This document shows positions 12,634 through 26,351 of a stretch of 64,000 bases of DNA, in pieces (the first letter of the stretch is position 1; each line of letters starts with the position of its first letter). The translations under genes were made by a program, and so were the position numbers. Source of the DNA: Strongyloides papillosus (Eukaryota > Nematoda > Chromadorea > Rhabditida > Strongyloididae); the NCBI GenBank assembly GCA_005656395.1, contig SRSI01000028.1:2046001-2110000 (forward strand). Direction: 5' to 3'. Below the pieces are notes generated by a model, which did not search any database, was not told the origin of the DNA, and was given only the letters and a program-made list of their open reading frames with translations.

Positions 12634-14378
12634 ATGTGGCTGTTATGTATTACTATAATATTCAGTATTGTTAATCTTATTGTTGTTTGTGGTAATATTT
12701 TGGTACTTTACATAATTATTACTCAAAAATCTCTTCATACAGCTACAAATGCTATTGTTTTATCGTTGACAGTGGCAGATTTTTTGTTAGGATGCATTAT
12801 AATTCCCTTTGCATTATTACAAGTAAGTTTTATAATTTATAAAAAAATTTAAAATTTCCCATTTTTTTTAGAATTACTTCGGGGTTTGGTATTTTGGAGA
12901 TGTATGGTGCCAAATATGGTTGGCACTTGATATTTGGTTAAGTACTGCTTCAATTTATAATTTGTTAGCAATTACCTTTGACAGGTACATGGCAGTTAGA
13001 GATCCCATAAAATATAAGTTAATTTCTTCAAGCAAGTAAGTTTAATTTAAATATTTTAAAGATTCTATTTTAAGGATGACAAAAATAACCATCTCATTAG
13101 TATGGGTTATATCAGCTATGTTAGCAGTATTTAAATTAATCATTGATTTTTGGTTAAATTCTCAGAATTCACAAAAAATAGATTCTAATTTAAATATGAT
13201 GACAAATGATACTATTGTAAAGATATCATTTGATGGTGGAGTTAAAGAATGTACACCATTGACTAATTATCCAGCTTATATTATCTTCTCTGCTTCCATC
13301 TCATTTATTTTACCATTATTTGCTATGATTGAGATGAATGTTTGTATTGTTCAAACGGTATCAGATTCATGTCGTAAGAAATCTGCTGTAACGAAGATTA
13401 ATTCTCGTGGAAATAGTATAGGTAAATCTTGTGACCAAAATGGAGAATATACACAACTTCGTATTCATCGTGGTGTAACAAAACCTATTCAATCATATAA
13501 TGTATGTTTAAAATATTATTTATTTATATAAATATATCTAATATTATTTCAATCAAATGGTTTTAGGCTAGTCATGAAAAGATTGCCTGGAAAGGAAAAA
13601 CAAGAAGGAATAGTTTTGATAATAAATTTTATCAATATACTACTACAAACAATGAGGGAGAAAAAATAAATAACCAAAAATGGTTAGATTATGGAAACAG
13701 TCATGGCACTCAACAAAATATGCGATTAAAAAAGATTTCACATAGTGATAGATTAAAAAAAAAAATTTCAACAAGAAGTTTAGGTCCAAGTGCTAATTTT
13801 ATTATAACAACTGAAGATAAGGGGATGGAAAATACTAATTTGGAATGTTCGCAAAGTATACATGAACTAGAGAAGGATGAAGAAGATTTTCGAGTGTCTT
13901 CTTCTGAAAATGACCACAAAAAGAAAGCAAAGCATCAACAACTACATCATCAGATAATATAGCTCTTTGGCATGCAGCTACAGTACCAATAATATTATAT
14001 AAAGGTCCCTCACAGTTAAAAACACAACTAAGTATGGCTAAGAAAACATTATTCTCATCAAGAATTTCTTCGAATAGTAGTAATAAAAATTTATCAAAGC
14101 AACAATCAACTGAATATCGTGTCGCAAGAACAATTGTAATTGTTGTTGGATGTTTTGTTATTTGTTGGATACCATTTACAATAGTATATTTATCGGAGGC
14201 ATTTGAGTCATGTTCAAATAATAAATGTATTCCACAATGGCTTTTTACACTTACATTTTGGTTAGGATATGCCAACTCAGCAATTAATCCACTTATTTAT
14301 TCAGCATTTTCAAGAGATTTTAGTACAGCTTTTAAAAAAGTTTTATTTAAAAAGAAAAAAAAGTTATCAAGATCTTAA
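12634..14378 (+). CDS. aminergic (biogenic amine-like) GPCR, frame broken in ICL3
   Basis: Exons 12634-12822, 12872-13035, 13075-13501 and 13567-14378. It is a class A seven-helix receptor of about 530 residues. Visible marks are TM1 VVCGNILVLY, TM2 SLTVADFLLG, TM3 ALDIWLSTASIYNLLAITF with Asp3.32 followed by DRY, TM5 FSASISFILP with serines at 5.42 and 5.46, TM6 CWIPF, and TM7 WLGYANSAINPLIY. Asp3.32 and the TM5 serines suggest a monoamine ligand; which one is not clear. The third intracellular loop is very long (about 200 residues) and basic. In that loop the frame shifts: the upstream frame stops at about 13960, while the downstream frame carrying TM6-TM7 opens at 13914. No GT donor exists in the overlap, so a one-base loss in the A5 run at 13918-13922 fits best. 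In-frame TAA just after the upstream acceptor supports the ATG at 12634. Confidence 0.83.
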
Positions 14379-14531
14379 GATAACAAAAAAAGATAGAAGA
14401 AAGAAAGTATTGTTATTTATGCATATTTTTATTATTAATAATTTGTATGATCTCTTACATTTATATACTATATATAGTTGTAATTTTTAAAAATAAAATA
14501 TCCTCCAATTTTTATCATTTCATTACATATT

Positions 14532-17522
14532 CTAACAATGTTCTTCTACCCCACTAACCATAAAGGATAAATAATAAATAAGATATAAAATAAAAACAAC
14601 AGGTGAAAGTATTCTAGCATATAAATCAATTCTATTATATAATTTCTTAACTTCTCTTTGCTGTAATTTAATCATTTCTCTTTCAAATTCATTAATTGCC
14701 CTGTTTTCTTTTTTCTTCAATTCACGAAATTTCCTAACTAAACTTAATACTACTAAACTTTCCATAAGTGATATGACACTAAAAACTTTCATAACAGCAA
14801 ACCATTTATCAAGAGATGTTAAGTATGATGTTCTTGTCTCAATTTCCCCTTTCTGCATTTGTACTAAGGCTAATAAAATTGTTATTGGTGTTACAATTCT
14901 CACATCTTCATAATTATATGGAACATACGGTGCAACCCATGCAAACATCATCGCTAATGTACTTGGAATGTACTTCTCAACAATATACTTTGCGGAGTCT
15001 CTCTGTAATTTGAATGTTAAACGTAAACATGATGATGTAACTAAAAATTTTGTCATTAAATTAAACATAAAAAAAAGGAAAAAAAACATTACTTAATTTA
15101 TCATGTGATAAACATTCATTAACTGTTATATTTGACAATTTAAATTCTGGTAATGTAAATTGATTTATTAAGAAAAATGGATTATCACCCCATATAAATT
15201 TTAATTGTCCATCACTGTAGGAAAGTGATGATAAATCTAAATAACATTCTTGTTGATCATGAGGAAACATACAAAATTTCATATTACATGATGGTTGAAA
15301 TGTTATATGTATTGTATATAATACTAAACCATCAGGGAAAATTCTCATTTTAATGTTAGGAAAAGTTATTTTATGTAAATATGATCTTTTTGCATTAACA
15401 ATATATGTATCAGGTTTCCAAATTTTTTCTAAAATTCTTTCCTCACTAACTGTTATTGGTTTCCTCATCCCATGAACTAATCTCATGTCATACCATTTCA
15501 TATTTATTAGTGTATCAATTGAATAATCCATTGATTGCATGTTAAAGCTTGATATATCAAGAATATCTATTGATACCATCACATATACTGGTATATCTAT
15601 AAATGATAAGAATTTTCTCTTCTATACATACATTTTTATATCATACCTGAAAACATTATTGGTAAACTATTATTATTGTAGTTTTGTGATAAAAGTGTTG
15701 GATAGATATGGGAACCAGAATAATCCCCAGTATTCTCAGGAACCTCTTTTTCCAGTAACATTTTATCAACCAATGTCAATCGTAATGTTTCTTCATCTCT
15801 TTTCAACGTGTCATTAATAAATTCTGTTAACATTGTTTCATTGTAATCAAAACGTTCTCCTTCCTCCAAAAAGTCGTCGTCATACTCATCTGAAATGGAA
15901 AATAAAAAATAAGGAAAAGATAAAATAGGTACCTTCTTGAGAAGGATTATCTTCCAGTTCATCTGTCTCATCATATTGTACCTCCTCCATAGTAACATAC
16001 TTTCCAATAGTTGCTGTCTCCACAATCTTAGAAACATTTTTTTCTTCCTTTTCATTAAATAATTGCGACAGGACATCCTCATCATCATCATCTTTCACAT
16101 CATCAAAAACTTCAATCTCTTCTTTCTCTGAATCATCATATTTATTTAATACACTCTCATTACCTTTACTTTTACTACCTTCCTCATAAACATCCTTAAC
16201 ATTACCATTTTTTACTTCCTCCTGTTGTTTAGTTATATTATTAATTACCTTAGGGAAATCCTTCTTATCATATATCTTCTCATTAACCATATTTTCAATT
16301 TTAACATTTAAAAATTTAAAAAATGTATTTTTTTTCCTTGTAAAATTAGTATAATTATTTGAATTATTGTGTACTTTCCCATTAATAATACCTAAATCAT
16401 CGCCCCCATACTTTTTATTAACTTTTTCTTCTGAAGATAATGTGTTTTCACCTAATGAATCACCAAAATTCAAAGAATTTTCTATTTTAACACTTATCCA
16501 ACCAAAATTCCAAGAAGGCGTTTGAGTAACTAAAGAAGTTTTTATAATAATGATAAAAAAAATTATATATTGTCTTTGACAATGAGTGATGAATGTTGAA
16601 TATGTAAAAGTAAACAAAAAGTAAATTCTTTTTTTAATAACTTTTACTTTTAAATTATTTATCGTTTTTATGTAGACGGATGTTTAAATAAGTATACATA
16701 ATATGTTTATAAGTATCATGGATTATATTTAAAATAAAAGAAAAACTAACCTCTATTCTTGAATTGAGTTTGTTTTGTAAGTAGATTATTATTTTCATAC
16801 TTTTCTAATAAAAGATTATCTTCTGGTAAGGGATTATTCATTTTTGTTAAATCCTCTCCAAAAAATGGTTTAGAAATTGTTGTTATTGGTTTTTGTGTTG
16901 TGATGAAGTTTGATGTTGTTGATAACGAGGGAAAGTTTAAATTATTTACAGGGATTATATTATTATCTTTTATTTCATCAATAGAAAAATCTGATGATAT
17001 TTTATGACTATCTGAAAATATATCCATTAAAGTAGTATGTTCCTCTTCTGAAGTATAATTTTCAATGTCGTCCTTTTTCTCCAATTTATATTCTTCATTA
17101 GATTGTATGTCATCATGAATTGTTGTTAATGGTTCAATTATTGTCGAGGAATCAATATTAACTTTATTTGATAAAGCATCAGAATTCACAGCATCATCTC
17201 CTTTTTTTATTTTCGTTGTTTGATCACCTATTGTATTCTTGACGTTTGTAATCTCTAAAGTATCAATTATTTCATTAGTTTTTTCCAAAATTTGGGATAA
17301 TTGTTTTTGTTTTTCTAACTTATCTTTAAATTCCCTATACACGTAAATTCTTTTGCCATGTGAAGAAGATATATGAAGAGATGGAGGAGAATTTATTAAT
17401 AATGATTCCTTATAAATTCTTTCTATTCCCAAAACATCCCCATTAATAGGATATAGAAGAATGTTAAATAAAATAGTAAAATAAATATAGAAGATAATGG
17501 GAAAAATCTTTAACGTATACAT
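14532..17522 (-). CDS. Cys-loop ligand-gated ion channel with long acidic N-terminal extension
   Basis: Five exons on the minus strand: 17522-16751, 16529-15933, 15889-15647, 15596-15093 and 15040-14532. All phases agree, giving 874 residues. A signal peptide (about 1-28) is followed by roughly 450 residues rich in D, E, K, N and S that are not part of any channel domain I know. The ligand-binding domain then runs from about residue 510: VYVMVSIDILDISSFNMQ, and the Cys-loop with 13 residues between its cysteines and FPHDQQEC inside it. A second cysteine pair (NEC...SSC) precedes M1. M1 is YIPSTLAMMFAWV, M2 follows YEDVR, then M3, a short basic loop and M4. It should be a pentameric plasma-membrane channel. 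The pore-entry PAR motif of anion channels is replaced by DVR, so ion selectivity and ligand are not predicted. Its tail lies 153 bp from the GPCR gene. Confidence 0.85.
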
Positions 17523-18363
17523 TGATTGTTAGATAACAAAAAAAATAAAAAAGAAAACAAAAAAGTTTTATGAAAATGATTGGTAATATAAAATTTTTGA
17601 AGAATTTAATAAAAATTATGATGACAATTTGAGATTGATTAAAAGTACTCCATACACACTCTTTCGTTATACATATATTTTCATTAAATCGAATAACTTT
17701 CAATATTATTTTGCGGTCATTAACTCTTTTAATATATTAATTAAATGGAATTCTATCATTCCAAGGTTATATTACAAATTTCTTAATTTGATAATTAAAT
17801 ATATTTGAATATCTATCATTACTCAATTTTCTCTTTTTTTAAAATTACAACAATATTTAAAAAAAAAACAAAAATGGAAAAGGATTTATAAATTAATCAA
17901 AATAACTTTTAAATAATTTATAATATTTTTATTGGGTATGAAACGAATGAATTTGTAATAATCATTTATATATTTTTTTTGATTAAAAAATATAAAAAAA
18001 TGCAAGTAAACAATAAAGATGAATGTATGATTAAGGGATAATATGAGCAAATATGTGGTAAAAATATTTTTTAATATATTTTATAAAAGGAATTTTAAAT
18101 TTAAAAAATAATATATAATTTTGTTTACATTTCTCAGGAGGAAATTATTTTTAAATATGGTTGTTTTCATAGATACATTGTTATAAAATCTAAGAAAATA
18201 TATATTTATATAAAAAAATATCTTCGAAAATTAAATTGAGGGTCATTCCTACATTGAAAATAATTTTTTTGGGGTAATTAAAGATCAGTATTTTCCAAAA
18301 TTTTTACATGTATTTAAAGATAATATATATGTTGTTGATAGGAAGAAAAAGATATTTTGTCTT
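17523..18363. other. intergenic, no gene seen
   Basis: AT-rich DNA between the 5' end of the channel gene and the 3' end of the P5B ATPase gene, both on the minus strand. It should carry the channel promoter. A 79-codon minus-strand frame at 17464-17703 is hydrophobic T/A-rich sequence overlapping the channel start and is not called. Confidence 0.45.
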
Positions 18364-21300
18364 TTACCTTTTTAACTGATCTAATGAAAAATTATCACAC
18401 TCAGAGATTGTTGTCATGTCGATTGATGCATCTTTAGGGGAATGAAAACCATCTTCAAACCATTCTATATTATTACCAATTTGTGAAATAATTTGTTCAT
18501 ATAATCTTTTAGAGGTACCCTCCTTAAGTTGCTTAGCTTTCATTTTTCTATAAAAAATCAATTTCTAAATGTTTATGTGGTAACATTAACATACCTATCT
18601 CTTACAGATAAAATAAAATGTTCAATGACAATTTTTTCATACAAAAACATACAAGCAACAGAAATAAATGCTATACCAAAAATAAATATTCTATCCCCAA
18701 TATATGGTATGATTTCCATATCAATAAAATTACTTAATTCCGGAAAGCCTTGTATTCCTATGAATAAACCAATTATGGATTGAATTATTAATAAAATACA
18801 CAAAAGTTTATTCTTTATAATACTTTGCCTATATGGAGCACCTTTAGAATAACAAATTGCTAATGCTATATATTGAAAAACTGAAACACAAAAGATAGCT
18901 GTTCCTTGCATAGATCTTTTATCTTCATCATCGTCATGATTTACTGGTTTTGTAAATGGTATAAACCAACTTTGTGAGGCAACCCAAAGGAAAGTAATAA
19001 GTTGGAAGGTACCTACAATTGCTAATTGTCCAACAACTGACATGATTGATGCCAAAGATAACAATCTTGTTGGTGGTGGTTTTTTGTCGAGTGATAAGGC
19101 AGCAGGAGTATAACCGAAAACAATAGCACAAAATGTAATAAGTCCCAGGTCAATAAAAATAAATTGAAAATCAGTTAAATTACTATTAATCCAATATAGC
19201 AGCATAATGGAGACAAATTGTGTCAATGAATATCCTGCCATATATTTGAAGACACCGAATGAGGTAACTAATGCAGCACGACCCTCACGAATTGTTCTGG
19301 GTACACATGTAATATTGCTAATATTTGAGGTAAACGGTGCAGCAATGGATGCTTCAGCAGTTGAAAGAGAAATACCAGCATGAGCAGCTTTTAATGCACC
19401 ACAATCATTAGCACCATCACCACACATCATAACATAGTAATTTTGTCCAATTAAAGAATGGATCATAAATTGTTTTTGATCAGGGGACATCCTAGCAAAG
19501 ACATCACATACACAAACAATTTTTGGTAGTAATTGTGGATATTCATTACAAATAACATTAAAGACTGGTCCAGAAATTGCGAGTTGGTATGAAGTAGGGA
19601 ACAAATTTTTTTTATCATAAATATCTCTAAGGTGTCTTGATAAATTGTCTTGACTTATTATCATTGAATCATCAGGTGAATTTTGATTTAATATAATTTT
19701 ACTTTTACCATTAGGTGCTTTGTCATTTGAGAGAACATCAACGGTAAAACATAACTTATCTTTTTTAATAATTCCACATTCTCTTGCTACACTTAATGCT
19801 GTTAATATATTATCACCAGTTACCATTAATGTCCTAATTCCTGCTCTATTTAACTCATCAATAACACTTGGTGATTGTGGTTTAATTTTATTTTCCATAA
19901 CAATAATGCCTAACATCTTTAAGCTATGTTCTATCTCATTTCTTGGAAGTTTGAGGACTTTATTAAAATTTGCGTGAATTAAATCTCTATAGGCAACGGC
20001 AATCAATCGATACCCTTTTTTAGTGTATTCTTTAACAATTTCATGAAAATTAGAGGGAATTGATTCTGGTAAACATAAACTTGATATCATTTCAGGTGAT
20101 CCTTTTGTATAAAAATGGATGTTTGTTTCTTCATCCTCCTCATCATGAACTATAACACCCATTCTTTGGAGAGCAGACGTAAACGGTAATGTTCTTAATA
20201 CAGCAAGATTCACAGTTTTTGGTCCATCTGTTGTTTCAATTGTCCCTGAAAAAGTATTTGGTTGGAGCATATCATATCGAGTTTTCTCTTTAACAGTGTT
20301 ATCATCAAAAGTTTCTTTAAATTCAAAACCGGTAACTTCAAAATTAAGAACGTCAACAGGATCTCCAACACATTCTCCATTAATTTTGGTAATTGAATGA
20401 CATGTTGCAACAGCTCTAACTAATCTACTATTAATTGGAATTTTACCTTTAACATATTGTTTAGTTTTTGGCCCAAAATATGGCTTGCTATTATCATTAT
20501 CCTCTGAGAAGATTGGCCTAACACCATTAAAAGCTAATCCATCCTCAGTTAGTGTACCAGTTTTATCAAAACAACAACATGATATCATACCACACGTATT
20601 AATTGTCTCCTGTGATATGCAATGGATTTTTGATTTTTTTAATCTTTGTGCAGCATTTATCATACCAATGGTCATAGCAGCAGGTAATGCTGGTGGTACA
20701 ACAACTGTTATAATATCTAATGATCTTATAATAATTTTTGATACTGGTGAACCTCTCATAATCATTAAAATTATTGTATAGGTGAATCCACACAAAGCAA
20801 CGCAAAGGAGAAAAAGAACAAATTTTAGAAGATCTTTAGTGAATGTATAGTCAATGGGTTTTGGATACATAATTGAACGAACCAAGTTTCCTTTTAATGT
20901 TGTGAATCCTGTTCTTAAGACAATAGCTTTAGCTGGTGAGTTAGCATTGTATCTTGTTTGAATGATAGTCGTACCACAAAATAAGGTATGTTTATTATGT
21001 TGATCACCATTAAATTTAGCTGGATTATTCTCATCATCATCATCTGGCATTGGAACTTTTGTCTCAGGAACAGATTCACCAGTAAGCATAGATTCATTAA
21101 CAATACATGAACCACTAACTAATACAGCATCACAATGCAACGTGTAATCATATTTTGGCACAATAAATAAATCACCTGGTACAAGATCAGATGATTTTAA
21201 AGTGATAACCTCACCTTTATTTCTAATAACTTCAACAGTTGTTTCATCATGTACCATAGCAGCAAGTTTTTTTTCCTCTTTCTGTATGGACCATGATTCG

Positions 21301-22208
21301 GCAGTAATTGAAACAAAAGAAATGAAAACAATAATTGCAGCATATAAAACATATTGATCTGAAAACCAAATAGCAACTGAAAAGACTTGAAAAATATAGA
21401 AAGGTGATAAAAATTCTTTAAGTGCAATTAAAAGGAGTGGTGTAACTTTAACTTCAATAACATTTTTCCCATAAAGTTTCTCAATACTTTCAATTGTATC
21501 AAAGTCAAGACCACAATTCGATTCTAATGTTTCATGGAATTTTTTAATATAAATATCATCACATATTGATGAGATACTAACATATGTTCTTTTGATTGGA
21601 TGCCATATGAAATTTATTTTGCGATATGAAAATATTTGCAATTCTCTTAATTTTAATGTCTTATCATATGATGGAATTTCAAATGGTATGTGTGAATGTA
21701 TTGTTTTAACCTTTTTAACCGTAAAGTGTTTATTTTCTTCAACTAATATTTGATCTGCTTCGGAAATTTTACATTTTTTTGAGGTGAGATATGTTTTGAA
21801 TTGTGGGTACCAATAACCAAATAGAGGAAGAAAACCAATAGATAGGAACGAAAAAATCCAATAAGTTATTGTTTTAGATTTATCCTTTTTGTAACCATAA
21901 AATTTGAGAGTTGAATCACCATGTGTGAAATCTGAAGTATGGGTATCAGGGTAGGGAACACCACTACTTAAATTTGAATGTTTCTCATTAACCATCGTTG
22001 AATCTTCAACCTCCTCTAAAGATTGATATGTAGGGTATGTTCTTGATAATAAGCTTCTCCTTTCAGCAAAATATTTTGACGTCTAAGTTGATAGAAAAAA
22101 AATGAAGAATTAATATTATTTGTATATTTTTTGTATTAAGGATAAGTTTTAAATAAATAAATGAAAGGGAAAGTAAAAATAATATAAACTAAATAGATAC
22201 CATACCAT
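18364..22208 (-). CDS. P5B-type ATPase (ATP13A2/CATP-like)
   Basis: The main exon is 22082-18595, joined by a 47-nt intron to 18547-18364. The total is 1224 residues if the start is the ATG at 22208-22206, which sits directly before a GTATGG donor so that exon 1 contributes only Met. The ATG at 21995 is the alternative start (1194 residues). Visible P-type marks are LTGES in the actuator, CFDKTGTLTEDG with phosphorylated Asp at about 507, YTKGSPE, VTGDN and CGDGANDCGALK in the nucleotide and hinge regions. PPALPAAMT in helix M4 is the P5B signature. P5B pumps (human ATP13A2-5, C. elegans CATP-5/6/7) sit in late endosomal, lysosomal or plasma membranes and move polyamines. Length and motifs look complete. 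The final codon run AGG TAA could also be read as a donor, so a further 3' exon is not excluded. Confidence 0.93.
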
Positions 22209-25200
22209 GATTATTTATTTTTCTATGTCAATGTCTATTAATAATTTAATTTGAAGAGGAACTTTACTTTTTGATAAATAATACCTAAAAAAATTGTCCA
22301 GTAGAAATATTAAGTTGTTCAAAAATAAATGTCGATTTAAGTTATACATTTTGAAATGTTTATATGTTACTTAAATGTATTTTTAACAATAAAAGATATA
22401 TAATATCTTGTGGTCCAAATTGATCACTATATTATCTTCAATTTGAAACCTATTATTATTCTAAAAAGTCTTATTTATGGATAACTCATGGACTTACTAC
22501 CGATCAATTTTTAGGGATAATGGAAATTTGTTCTTCATTGATTCAAATTAATAAAAGTGAATTATCTTCTGATAGGATTATTACATGTGATAAAAAGTAA
22601 AACCTATCCGATTAATCTCAAAAGGTTTCTCCGATACTTGAATAAATATAGATTACCAAAAACTTTATTAACTGAGACAACTAAAATTTGTAGTCTTAAG
22701 ATTCTAAGGACCGTAATTTCTTTCTAAATCAAATCAATATGCTTTGGCCTCTTTTAAAACAATGTATTGCTTTTTATAGCTTAAAATTCAAGTAATAATA
22801 TTAATTTTTTTACAAAAGTTGAAAGATTTTAAATCTATTTCAAAATAAGTTAACATTTATTATTGAACAACTTAATACTCCAACAAAATAATTTTATTTA
22901 TTTCTTAAGTATTCTATAAATATCTTCCCATAATAGAAATTGGTGGATATTAGTGAAAAAATCTTTAATAAGTTAATAATATTTAATAAATAAAATACTA
23001 TACACCTATATAAACCTAATCATCTTAGAAAGACAAATACGTATAAGTACTAAAGATAAATACAATTTGATAATCTTTAAATTGATAAGACTAATCAAAT
23101 CAGTAAAAATTGTCTTTCTTACAAATGTTTATAACATATTACATGGATTTCTAGGAATAAGTTTTTTTAAAGATTAATAGGATAAGAATAGGTATTACGA
23201 GACTAATATCAAGAATGCTTAAAATTTGTTTTTTATTTTGTAAAGGTGATAAGATTGTGATAAATTTGAAATGCTCTAGTGAGTGGAAAACAATAAAATC
23301 ATATGAAGTTGCCTATTTTTAAGAATGATTTAGAAAAAGATAAAAACAATACAAAGATTATTGAAAATAAATAATGAGTTATTAAAATTTTAAATAAAAC
23401 GGTTTTAGTTATGAAAATTAAAACAAAAAATATTTTATATTAATAATATTATAGAAAAGTTAAATTTACATTTTTATATGAAAAATAGAAATATAATATA
23501 AAATATAATAATTCTCGCTATAATCTATATACGTTCATGGAATACTCTTTTTGGATTATAATACAAGTGATCTAATATTACATATTTTGTAAGCAATCAT
23601 TATGTTAAAATAATAGAACCTATATATATATATATATTTATGACAGATGGAAACGTAGTATAAATCCAATATTATAATAGTTGAAATATATAAATATTTT
23701 ACCTTGCCCCTGGATTATTATACTACATACATTTATATCTATAATTGGACACATATTTTAGAAACAATATCATTAAAATTTTAAGTTTTTCTTTTATAAT
23801 TCATAAAAAATGATATTTTTCTTCGGTAAATATTATAACGATCGAAAAGGGGTAACAAAAATGATTTATAATATATTTTACATTGTAACAACAATCACTA
23901 ATAAAATGATTGTTTTTAATACACATGAACCGTATAATATCAGGGATAATTTATTTAAACTTACATTGACACTGGAAAAAATTCAGATATTAGATAATTT
24001 AAATAAAAAAATAACAATCCCAGACTAAGAATATTTTCTAGAATAAAAAAACTGATGAGAGGATAAATTTTATTTTAATTGTAATGGGCATAACAAAATA
24101 CTTTTACTATTACAATTATTAAAAGGTAAATTTAAATATATATAAATATTGTAGAGATTAATTTTTTATTTTTAAATTTTAATTTCACTATAAGATTCTA
24201 TAAAAAAATTTCACTTATATATGATTTATTATAACCTTTAAACGAAATGGATAATTAAATATTTTTATAAAAATTTATCAAGCATCAAGGAAAAATGCAT
24301 TTATATACATATATTATTTTTATGTGTAACAAAATATTATTGTAACATCTCTAAATAATAATAAAATGTTGAATTTTCAATTTTTTTACATTTAAAAAGA
24401 TATAATCAAGATATTTTTATATATGTCAAAATATTTATCAACATTAAAATACGTATATTAAGCATATAGTTTAAAATAATGACTTTTTAATAAAAATTGT
24501 TTTTGCGGGTCAATGTGTAATAAAAAAATAAAAAAAAAATCATTTTCAAATAACATTAAATAGCAATAAAGTGTCATGAAAAAGTAATTTTTTTTTATTA
24601 TTTTAGAGCTACATTTGTGAAGAAAGATAAATATAGATATGATTGAAAACTTTTAATGATAAATGTATTTGTAAAAAAAAAGTGAATATTTTTGACATTA
24701 ACAATTTTTATCATTATTAAGAATGGTTGGAAATTTTTATTTCACTTTTCTACTTAGTCATATGAAATCTGAAAATAGGTATCAATGATTTAAGGTTATT
24801 TTTTTCCTAATTTATTATAACTTTTAGAATATCAATGAGTAAGAACATTGTACTTTCAAAAATAAATAGTGAATTTTTTGGTGAACATTAATAAAGTTAT
24901 AGTGTAAAAAGTTTCAACAAATGATGTTTGACAAAAGAATTTTAATGACTTCAATTGAAATATTAAAGTGTCTACGTAAAATATTATATATATATAACTT
25001 TGTGTATCCTTATCAGTTTTATTCAAATTTTGATACCCAAAAATTTATTCTTTTGATATAAGTATGGTGCATGGAAATGATAGGTATGAGATAGAAAGTT
25101 AAAATAGTGGATTTTAATAGTTTTTGATTTTTATCAAAGTATAAAAATGTATTTTATTATATTAACAAAGTATGGGACAATAAAAAAGATTGGCAGCACT

Positions 25201-26351
25201 TTTTTATCATACCTAGGTGATTGCTATAACTGAGAAATTAATAATATATAATTCATTAAATCTTTAATAGTCGAAGATATAAATCTGAATGATGATGATA
25301 ATAGTTTTTGTAAGTTGTATAATAACTTTTCTTTGTTTCCAATATATGTTATTCACTTTTATGTTTTTAAATTGACAGTACAAAAATGTTTTATATTTTA
25401 AAAGGCATTCATCTTTAATAACAACATATTTTTATACAAAGCACAAAAGTGCTCAGTTATAAAAGAAATTTAAAAATATCTTTCTACATTACGGGGCGCC
25501 TTGTTTTACTAATTTTTTTAAATTTTTTCAGTATTTATTCATTTAGAATTCTTTTTGCTTTTAAAATAGTCATTCTTCAAACATTTTATGTTTATTTTTT
25601 TGATTTTCCGAATATGTAAACAGTTTTTACATAAAATTTAATTATTTAATACATTTATTATTATAACTATATGTTTTAAATATTATTTAATACCAAGATC
25701 TTTAATCAAATACCCTCTTTTCATCCTTTTTTTTTAAATATTTAAACGTACTTTATTTTTGATCAAAAAGTTAACGCCATATTCAAATATAAACAAAATA
25801 ATATTTATTTTACGTTGATTTATTTTTGTTATAGATGATGCAATAGTATATTGAAAGTTTTGTAAATAGTATTAAAATTATTTCTTGGAAAGTGAATTGC
25901 TCCATTTGATGTGATACATATAATTATACCTGTTTAGAAAACTTAATTTATTTTACTTTCACATTAATTTTACGTTTACTTTTTATTGTAAAAAAACATT
26001 ACAATTGATATTATTTGTTTTTTATTGTTGCTTGCTTGATAACAATAAAGAAAAATATTTGTTGTCAAAAATGAAAGAATACAATAATTTTTGTGATAAA
26101 TTGAAAAATAATATATAATCGTTCAGTAGTAATTTAGAGAAGACATTTCCTGACATATCAAATGTCATTTCATAATTCTCTTATCCATATAAAATATAGG
26201 TAAAATGAATATTAATAGAGATACAACATAAGTAAATTTAATGAAAATTTTTAAATGAAAACAAGTACCTTAATGCTGATCTAATTTCGTGACCCCTTTT
26301 AAATATTTAAATTTCATCAGGTAAAATCATTTTATATAATCTTCCATAAAA
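22209..26351. other. 4.1 kb AT-rich spacer
   Basis: No supported gene. A 72-codon plus-strand frame at 23810-24028 begins with a real ATG but consists mostly of I, N, K, T and F, and has no recognisable family or splice partner. A short TA dinucleotide run lies near 23620-23636. A small GC patch (GGGGCGCC) occurs near 25493-25500. The right end probably contains the promoter of the small secreted-protein gene. Confidence 0.45.

Noticed and set aside
13835..14275. 146-codon minus-strand open frame across the GPCR TM6-TM7 exon
   Set aside because: It is the antisense shadow of the receptor exon, has no family match and no splice context, and the sense strand carries clear receptor motifs.
23810..24028. 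72-codon plus-strand frame
   Set aside because: Begins with ATG but shows no domain, signal peptide or splice partner. Probably chance.
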